DNA from: Bacteroidales bacterium Bact_20
GTDB lineage: Bacteria > Bacteroidota > Bacteroidia > Bacteroidales > DTU049
Length of the DNA stretch: 12,718 nucleotides
NCBI GenBank assembly: GCA_001603615.1
Contig: LUZL01000079.1
Location: 1-12,718, forward strand
Direction: 5' to 3'
Shown: positions 7,532-12,718 of the stretch, one piece after another
How positions within the stretch are numbered: position 1 is the first letter of the stretch
Layout: each line of letters starts with the position of its first letter
Notes under the pieces: model-generated
Told to the model about the DNA's origin: nothing
The model's database searches: none
Seen by the model: the letters and a program-made list of their open reading frames with translations, nothing else
Program-made: the position numbers and the translations under genes

Positions 7532-7539
7532 TATATTTG
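7512..7539 (+). promoter_or_regulatory. Candidate promoter for leucyl aminopeptidase
   Basis: TTTG (7512-7515) and TATATTTG (7532-7539) match the Bacteroidota -33 and -7 elements with a 16-base spacer, one base shorter than the usual 17-23. The leader would be about 40 bases, longer than for the other genes here. Confidence 0.45.
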
Positions 7540-7587
7540 AAAAATTTTTTTATAAATTGTTTAGTAAACTATTATTTTTAAAAAATT

Positions 7588-9045
7588 ATGTTTGAATTAT
7601 CCTTTTCTACTATTAGAAGTAATACAAAAAATTATGTCTGGTTATGCAGTAGCATTGATGATTTGCCAAATAAGTTAGATGATAAAGATTTAACTATCAT
7701 TAATAAAGATATCAAAAAAAACAAAAATATTATCATACTAAATAGAGGTACGCACATAGAGATAATGGTAGTGATAGAGCCTCATGATAAAGAAGAAATT
7801 AGAAGAGCTGGAGCAGATATTGCCAAGATAGCTACAGATGAAAATTTGTCTGAATTAGCAATTTTATGTAGCGAGGATGCACTGGAATATCTTTATGAAT
7901 TTGTAGAAGGTCTTTTGCTCAATAGCTATAGCTTTAGTTATTATAAATCTTTTCCCAAGAAAGAAAATAATATAAAATACATTTTGCAAGTGCAAGCTAA
8001 ATATGAAGCATATTTTATGGAATTATATCAACTAGTTAAAGCAGTATTTTGGGTTAGAGATATGGTTAATAAAGCTCCATCTGATTTATATTCTTCTATT
8101 TTTGTTCAAGAAATATTAAATTTATTTCAAGATATTACTATTAATATTGATGTTTTAGAGAAAAAACAAATAGAAAGTATGAAAATGGGTGGTTTATTAG
8201 GTGTAAATAAAGGTAGTGCCACTCCACCATACTTTGTTATAATTCATTATAGTGATGAACAAGCACAGAATGTAAATCCGTATATCTTCATAGGTAAAGG
8301 GATCACTTTTGATACTGGTGGCATATCTCTGAAACCTGCAAAAAATATGGATGAAATGAAGTCTGATATGGCTGGTGGTGCAGTAGTAGCTGGATTAATG
8401 TATGCTTTAGCAGCTAATCATATCCCTGTAAATGCTATTGGGCTTATCCCTATCACTGATAATATGCCTAGTCCTAATTCTTTACTTCCTGGAGATATAC
8501 TTACTATGATGAATGGTAAAACAGTAGAAGTAGTAAATACTGATGCAGAAGGCAGATTAATATTAGCAGATGCTTTATGCTTTGCACAAAAATATGATCC
8601 TTCTTTAGTTGTTTCTGTTTCTACATTAACTGGTGCTGCCCACAGAGCTCTTGGTCATTATGTGATGGCTGCTATGCAATCTAGAGCTACCGTTTTATTA
8701 AAAACCCTTGAAAAAACAGCTAATGATACTTATGAAAGACTTGTAGAGTTCCCTTTGTGGGATGATTATTTTGATTTTATTAAAAGTGATATTGCTGACA
8801 TTAAAAATGCAGGGGGAGAATATGCTAATGCTATAACAGCTGGTAAATTTTTAGAATTTTTTTCTAATTTCCCTTTTATCCATCTAGATATTGGCGGACC
8901 AGCTTATCTTACCCATCACTGGGGCTATTGGCCTAAAGGTGGTACTGGCGTTGGTGTTCGTTTGTTGTATAACTACTTAAAAAATTTATTGTTTTTACCA
9001 GAGCTAAAGGATAATATACCTCAAAGAAAAAAGATAAAAAAATAA
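7588..9045 (+). CDS. Leucyl aminopeptidase family protein (M17, PepA-like)
   Basis: Cytoplasmic hexameric two-metal aminopeptidase that removes N-terminal residues in peptide turnover. At 485 residues it is near the usual 480-500. The N-terminal domain (about 1-150) is poorly conserved, as is normal. The catalytic domain carries every key residue at a constant offset of 33 from E. coli PepA: K237, D242, K249, D260, D319, E321 and R323, in the motifs KGITFDTGGISLKP (237-250), MKSDMAGGA (257-265) and NTDAEGRL (317-324). These include both metal sites and the bicarbonate-binding arginine, so it should be active. The last dozen residues are Lys/Arg-rich and not part of the core. No signal peptide is present. 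DNA binding, known for E. coli PepA, cannot be assumed. The gene stands alone and converges on trmN6. Confidence 0.93.
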   Translation: MFELSFSTIRSNTKNYVWLCSSIDDLPNKLDDKDLTIINKDIKKNKNIIILNRGTHIEIMVVIEPHDKEEIRRAGADIAKIATDENLSELAILCSEDALEYLYEFVEGLLLNSYSFSYYKSFPKKENNIKYILQVQAKYEAYFMELYQLVKAVFWVRDMVNKAPSDLYSSIFVQEILNLFQDITINIDVLEKKQIESMKMGGLLGVNKGSATPPYFVIIHYSDEQAQNVNPYIFIGKGITFDTGGISLKPAKNMDEMKSDMAGGAVVAGLMYALAANHIPVNAIGLIPITDNMPSPNSLLPGDILTMMNGKTVEVVNTDAEGRLILADALCFAQKYDPSLVVSVSTLTGAAHRALGHYVMAAMQSRATVLLKTLEKTANDTYERLVEFPLWDDYFDFIKSDIADIKNAGGEYANAITAGKFLEFFSNFPFIHLDIGGPAYLTHHWGYWPKGGTGVGVRLLYNYLKNLLFLPELKDNIPQRKKIKK

Positions 9046-9103
9046 AAAAATAAATAATTTATTCTAATACCTGTTTAATAAAAAATGTTAATTTATTTTT
9101 TTA
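9043..9103. repeat. A/T-only inverted repeat between convergent genes
   Basis: A 13-base perfect inverted repeat, TAAAAAAATAAAT (9043-9055) and its complement (9091-9103), flanks a 35-base loop between the ends of leucyl aminopeptidase and trmN6. The left arm starts at the aminopeptidase stop codon. Read either way, the far arm ends in a run of seven T, as in a bidirectional terminator. The stem has no G-C pair and the loop is long, so chance in A/T-rich DNA is a serious alternative. Confidence 0.35.
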
Positions 9104-9130
9104 CAAAATAAAAATTTCAATTATTTAAAA

Positions 9131-9847
9131 TTACAATATTAAAAAATCTCTGGTTAATTCTAAAAATTCATTAGTATAGGATAAATCTTCATTTCTAATA
9201 GTTAAACTTTTTGTTTCTACGGGGAAAATTAATTTTTTTTCTAAACACAAGACTATCCTGGAAATATTTTTATTAACACGTGGTATGATGTTTATCTGTT
9301 TAGAAGGAAAGAGATAATAATCTCTTGCAATTTTTATCAGTGTATTATAAGAATTAAATGATATTATAATCCATAGTTTACCATTTTGAGTCAATAGATG
9401 AGAAGCAGAAGACAAAAAATTAGAAAAATTCATATAAGTAGTATGCTTAGCAATATAATTTTTAGTATTTATAGATTTATAATCTTCTAAATAAAAAGGT
9501 GGATTAGAAACGATCAAATCAAAATTTTGATTAGTAACTAGAGCAAATTTTTCTAGTGAAATATTATATGCAGCGAGCCTATTAGACCATTTACAATTCC
9601 TAAAATTATAATTAACCTGCTCTATAGAGTATTTATCAATATCAATAGCTACTATGTTAGCATTAATATTGGTCTGAGCTAGCATAATAGATATATAACC
9701 TGCCCCACAGCCAATTTCTAAAATATTACGATAATTATTATTTGGGACTAATGCACCTAGTAATACTCCATCTGTATTGACCTTCATCGTAGATGAATGG
9801 TCATAAATGGTAAATTGCTTAAAATAAAATGGTTTATTTGAGCTCAT
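9131..9847 (-). CDS. trmN6: tRNA1(Val) (adenine(37)-N6)-methyltransferase
   Basis: S-adenosylmethionine-dependent enzyme that methylates A37, next to the anticodon, of tRNA1(Val) in E. coli (YfiC). The complete 238-residue protein matches YfiC along its length: FKQFTI (9-14), MKVNTDGVLLGA (21-32), the SAM-binding EIGCGAG (44-50) and acidic DID (69-71), and the N6-adenine methylase motif SNPPFY (114-119) that positions the target base. The C-terminal LTIRNEDLSYTNEFLELTRD corresponds to the conserved end of the family. It overlaps rimM by 14 bases and is the last gene of rpsP-rimM-trmN6, so its production is probably coupled to that of ribosome assembly proteins. The substrate is inferred from the family; other N6-adenine tRNA or rRNA methylases share NPPF, but the N-terminal and C-terminal motifs favour TrmN6. 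Confidence 0.87.
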   Translation of the reverse strand: MSSNKPFYFKQFTIYDHSSTMKVNTDGVLLGALVPNNNYRNILEIGCGAGYISIMLAQTNINANIVAIDIDKYSIEQVNYNFRNCKWSNRLAAYNISLEKFALVTNQNFDLIVSNPPFYLEDYKSINTKNYIAKHTTYMNFSNFLSSASHLLTQNGKLWIIISFNSYNTLIKIARDYYLFPSKQINIIPRVNKNISRIVLCLEKKLIFPVETKSLTIRNEDLSYTNEFLELTRDFLIL

Positions 9848-10373
9848 AAAATTCGGAAAGCTGCTCTGGTAAATTCACAAAAACAATTTTTCTTTTCCAA
9901 TCAATATTATGAATATATTCAGGGATTAATTGAATAAAAATAGTTTTATCATTTCTAGCCACTTCTAATTGAGTAGCAGTGCTTTTTAATATACCTACTA
10001 CATTACCTATGCGACCCCAATGAAGATCTATTACATCAAAATTCATTAATTGCTCTGGGGAGTCATAGAAGCTGAGATCATTGAGAATAATATGTTTTTT
10101 GATAGCAAATATTTTAGTATTAGCGAGTTTTTCAGCCACATTTATGTTGTCAATTAATTGAAATTTAACTAAATAAAAATCATCAGATCTTTCCTCATAT
10201 TCTTCAATAACAAGAGGTACATAGCAGTAGTCCCAATATGCGAAAATAGCATTAGATTTTTTAAAATCTATATTTGCAAAAAAATTGGAATTAATGATCA
10301 CATGACCATTAATTCCAAAGGGTTTTACGATTTTCCCGATATCTATCAGAGAATTTTTATCTGGGAAAAACAT
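9834..10373 (-). CDS. rimM: Ribosome maturation factor RimM
   Basis: Binds ribosomal protein uS19 and helps to form the 3' (head) domain of the 30S subunit. The 179-residue protein, a normal length, has the N-terminal RimM beta-barrel with IGKIVKPFGINGHV (12-25) and YLVKFQLI (67-74), then the PRC-barrel domain (about 100-175) ending in the typical LPEQL (168-172). The ATG at 10371-10373 lies 11 bases after the rpsP stop, and its end overlaps trmN6, so it is the middle gene of a compact operon. Confidence 0.93.
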   Translation of the reverse strand: MFFPDKNSLIDIGKIVKPFGINGHVIINSNFFANIDFKKSNAIFAYWDYCYVPLVIEEYEERSDDFYLVKFQLIDNINVAEKLANTKIFAIKKHIILNDLSFYDSPEQLMNFDVIDLHWGRIGNVVGILKSTATQLEVARNDKTIFIQLIPEYIHNIDWKRKIVFVNLPEQLSEFYELK

Positions 10374-10384
10374 GAAATAAAAGA

Positions 10385-10912
10385 CTAATTTTCTTCAGCT
10401 TCTTCAGTAGTTCCTTCTGAAGTAGCAATTTTTTCAGTAGCTTTTTGAGCTTGAGCAGCTAATCTTTCAGCTAATAATTGTTCTCTTTTAATTCTAACTT
10501 GTTTTTCGTGCTCAAGGCGTTGTTGACTAATTTGTTTTTCTTTTAATAGCTTAGCTTCTTTAGCTTTATTAATGCGTTGTTCTTTTTCTTTAAGCCATTG
10601 TTCAAATTTTTGTTCTGCTTGCTCTTCTGTGAGAGCACCTTTTTGTATGCCTTTCCATAGATGAAACTTTAGCATAACGCCTTTATGAGACAATAATGAC
10701 TTAGCGGTATCGCTAGGTTGAGCCCCTACTTTTAACCAGTATAAAGCACGATCAATATCTATTTCGATGGTTGCAGGATCAGTTAAAGGATCATAATATC
10801 CTAATCTTTCTATAAACCGCCCATCTCGTGGTGCTCTACTATCAGCTACTACTATTGTATAAAATGGCTGATGTTTTTTCCCTCTACGTTGTAATCTGAT
10901 TCTTGTTGACAT
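10385..10912 (-). CDS. rpsP: 30S ribosomal protein bS16
   Basis: Structural protein of the small ribosomal subunit. The core (residues 1 to about 85) is typical: MSTRIRLQRRGKKHQPFYTI, VVADSRAPRDGRFIERLGYYDP and VGAQPSDTAKSLL. The total of 175 residues is about twice that of E. coli bS16 (82), because of a Lys/Glu/Gln-rich helical C-terminal extension (about 95-175) ending in a Glu-rich tail. Long extensions of this kind are common in Bacteroidota, and the role of the tail is not known to me. It is the first gene of rpsP-rimM-trmN6. A near-match to the -7 box is present upstream. Confidence 0.97.
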   Translation of the reverse strand: MSTRIRLQRRGKKHQPFYTIVVADSRAPRDGRFIERLGYYDPLTDPATIEIDIDRALYWLKVGAQPSDTAKSLLSHKGVMLKFHLWKGIQKGALTEEQAEQKFEQWLKEKEQRINKAKEAKLLKEKQISQQRLEHEKQVRIKREQLLAERLAAQAQKATEKIATSEGTTEEAEEN

Positions 10913-11143
10913 AAATTTAAATTATATTTTTTTATGATTTTAGTTTGCAAAATTCGTAAAAAATTTTTATATAAAAAAATTAACATTAAATAATTATTTT
11001 TAAGTGTTAAAAAATAAAATAATAAATACTTTTGAATGTGTAAATGTGTGCATTAAATATCAAATAATATTTAGAATTGTAAATATAATTAGCAAGTTAA
11101 TTACTATAAAAAACTTGTCAAAGACTTGAATATTTTATTTTAA
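10913..11143. other. A/T-rich gap between dxs and rpsP, no gene recognised
   Basis: This 231-base gap holds no open frame of useful length, no tRNA-like fold that I can see and no convincing terminator after dxs. It contains an imperfect tandem octamer, AATGTGTA-AATGTGTG (11035-11050), and should hold the rpsP operon promoter. A small RNA cannot be excluded by eye. Confidence 0.5.
10948..10955 (-). promoter_or_regulatory. Weak candidate -7 box for the rpsP operon
   Basis: GAATTTTG on the minus strand differs from TAnnTTTG by one base and lies 35 bases before the rpsP ATG. No -33 TTG was found at the right distance. It is the best candidate in this gap, but the support is weak. Confidence 0.25.
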
Positions 11144-12718
11144 CTAGGTAATAAAAATTTCTTGAAATGCTTGCTGAACAGTATACAGAATATTTTCTTT
11201 ATCATACTTGAGCATATGTTTTAGCTCCTCTACACTACCGTGCTCCACAAATTGGTCAGGTACACCTAATCCTATATGTTTGCAATAAATATTATTTTTA
11301 ATTAAAAAATCTGATATTGTCGCAGACAATCCATACATCGTACCATCTTCTATAGTAATAATAATTTTATGCTGTTTACACAATTCTGATAAAGTTTCTT
11401 TATCTAGTGGTTTTAAAAAACGCAGATTTACATGCGAAGGATTTAAGCCTAATTTTTCAAATTCTGGATAGAGCTCTACTACATCGTATCCGGGTTTTCC
11501 AATAGAAATGATAAGAACTTTTTCTCCTTTTTTTCTTATATCAGCCTTACCAATAGGTAAAAGCTCCATAGGGATGTCACAATTAGAATATTCTGCTATA
11601 GCTTTAGGGTATCTAATGGCAAAAGGCCCTTTTCTATAATTATAAGCAGTAAACATTAGATTACGTAACTCTATGCAATCAATAGGGGAAGATATTATCA
11701 TGTTAGGTATCAAATTTAGATATGCTAAATCAAAGATTCCCTGGTGTGTTTTGCCATCTTCACCTACTAAGCCAGCTCTATCTATGCCAAAGATGACAGG
11801 AAGATTTTGTAGAGCAACATCATGAATTATTTGATCATAAGCTCTTTGTAAAAAAGTGGAATAAATCGTTGTGAAAGGTATCAACCCTTGTGCCGCTAAT
11901 CCTGCCGAGAAAGTAACTGCATGCTCCTCTGCTATGCCAACGTCAAAAACTCTATCAGGATATTTAATATACATGATGTCTAGAGAAGAACTTGATAGCA
12001 TAGCTGGTGTAACAGCAACAATTTTTTCATCCATATTAGCTAATTCTAAAAGTGTTTTTCCATAAACATCCTGATATCTGACAGGAGCACCTTTTTTAAT
12101 ATTACTAAATAGTTCTCCTGTAACGGGATCAAATTTACCTGGGCTATGAAATACGACTTTATTTTTCTCTGCTGGTGGATATCCTTTGCCTTTTTGGGTC
12201 AAAACATGTAATATTTTAGGCCCAGGAATATCTTTTAAATTATTTAATATTCTTATTAATTGATCTATGTCATGACCATTTATTGGGCCGAAATATCTGA
12301 GATTGAAAGATTCGAAAAAATTTGAATGTTTAAATAAACTATTTTTTATAACCGACGCAGTTTTATTAAATAAATTTCTTATAAAAGTTTCTTTAAATTG
12401 CTCGTAAGCAGTATTTTTTAGTTGGTTATATGATTTGGATGCTATGAGATTTGTGAAATAATTTTTCAATGCACCTGTTCCTTCATCTATAGAGATGTTA
12501 TTATCATTATATATAATTAGTATATTAGCGTTAGTATCACCAGCATGATTCATAGCTTCATAAGCCATGCCACCAGTCATACTACCATCTCCTATAACAG
12601 CTATAAAGTTGTTTGTGCTATTAGGATTTAAATTTTTATCTGCTAAAGCCATGCCCAGTGCTGCTGAAATACTTGTGCTGGCATGACCTGTACCAAAAGC
12701 ATCATGTATGCTTTCATC
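11144..12718 (-). CDS. dxs: 1-deoxy-D-xylulose-5-phosphate synthase (N-terminus beyond the window)
   Basis: First enzyme of the MEP isoprenoid pathway: it joins pyruvate and glyceraldehyde 3-phosphate using thiamine diphosphate; DXP also feeds thiamine and, in some bacteria, pyridoxal synthesis. The frame stays open to the right edge, giving 524 residues; the family has about 620-640, so roughly 110 N-terminal residues are outside. The first visible residues, HDAFGTGHASTSISAALG, are typical of DXS. Also seen (numbered from the edge): the ThDP-binding GDGSMTGG (43-50) with NDNN (71-74), YFGPINGHD (142-150), the pyrimidine-domain AEEHAVT with catalytic Glu264, DRAGLVGEDGKTHQG (313-327), IRYPKA, and the C-terminal transketolase domain with LGVPDQFVEHGS. 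The ATG at 12652 is internal, because the upstream codons encode conserved sequence. The usual GPxDGHD appears as GPINGHD, a conservative change. All catalytic landmarks in the visible part are intact. The stop is TAG, 231 bases from rpsP. Confidence 0.96.
   Translation of the reverse strand, partial: DESIHDAFGTGHASTSISAALGMALADKNLNPNSTNNFIAVIGDGSMTGGMAYEAMNHAGDTNANILIIYNDNNISIDEGTGALKNYFTNLIASKSYNQLKNTAYEQFKETFIRNLFNKTASVIKNSLFKHSNFFESFNLRYFGPINGHDIDQLIRILNNLKDIPGPKILHVLTQKGKGYPPAEKNKVVFHSPGKFDPVTGELFSNIKKGAPVRYQDVYGKTLLELANMDEKIVAVTPAMLSSSSLDIMYIKYPDRVFDVGIAEEHAVTFSAGLAAQGLIPFTTIYSTFLQRAYDQIIHDVALQNLPVIFGIDRAGLVGEDGKTHQGIFDLAYLNLIPNMIISSPIDCIELRNLMFTAYNYRKGPFAIRYPKAIAEYSNCDIPMELLPIGKADIRKKGEKVLIISIGKPGYDVVELYPEFEKLGLNPSHVNLRFLKPLDKETLSELCKQHKIIITIEDGTMYGLSATISDFLIKNNIYCKHIGLGVPDQFVEHGSVEELKHMLKYDKENILYTVQQAFQEIFIT

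Noticed and set aside
11027..11034. Plus-strand TACTTTTG matching the -7 consensus in the dxs-rpsP gap
   Set aside because: No -33 element, and it points into the 3' end of dxs with no frame to express; treated as a chance match.
11114..11128. Possible terminator just after dxs (CTTGTCAAAGACTTG)
   Set aside because: The arms are mainly direct, not inverted, repeats; only a 3-bp stem (GTC/GAC) can form.
11871..12065. Plus-strand 64-codon frame inside dxs
   Set aside because: Lies fully opposite the conserved pyrimidine-binding domain of dxs and resembles no known protein.
12650..12652. Start of dxs at this ATG
   Set aside because: The 22 codons upstream to the window edge are open and encode the conserved HDAFGTGHAST segment, so the gene continues beyond the window.

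Overview
The window is a low-GC (roughly 30% by eye) stretch of ordinary bacterial chromosome, almost certainly from the Bacteroidota. The evidence is the gene content (a GldH-type lipoprotein, bS16 with a long charged C-terminal tail, a Bacteroidota-style LptF/LptG permease with a long insertion, and a YbeY with the sequence HDYYTD). It is supported by repeated TAnnTTTG boxes, the Bacteroidota -7 promoter element, and by the lack of clear Shine-Dalgarno sequences. The strong A/T bias could fit a host-associated or streamlined lineage, but nothing here fixes the genus. UGA is used as a stop (polA), so the standard bacterial code applies.

Left block (1-4732, minus strand): polA, then lptF/G, then ybeY, which runs off the left edge. 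lptF/G has its own candidate promoter lying across the end of polA, and ybeY overlaps the lptF/G end by 20 bases. A short divergent promoter region (4733-4837) separates this block from the next.

Middle block (4838-9045, plus strand): an M20-family amidohydrolase one base from a gldH-like lipoprotein gene, then a terminator-like hairpin, then a 47-codon open frame that is the N-terminus of a radical SAM enzyme including its Cx3Cx2C iron-sulfur motif. After it come a lipoprotein FKBP-type prolyl isomerase and an M17 leucyl aminopeptidase. Several of these act on peptides or on exported proteins.

Right block (9131-12718, minus strand): a tight translation operon rpsP-rimM-trmN6 (11-base gap, then a 14-base overlap), a 231-base gap with no recognisable gene, and dxs (first enzyme of the MEP isoprenoid pathway), whose N-terminus lies beyond the right edge.

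No rRNA, tRNA, CRISPR array, insertion sequence or phage gene was recognised. There is no convincing undescribed system. The most unusual item is the truncated radical SAM frame at 6591-6734, which has its own promoter-like box and ends just before the FKBP gene. The next most interesting are the operator-like symmetry in the leucyl aminopeptidase promoter and the altered zinc motif of YbeY.
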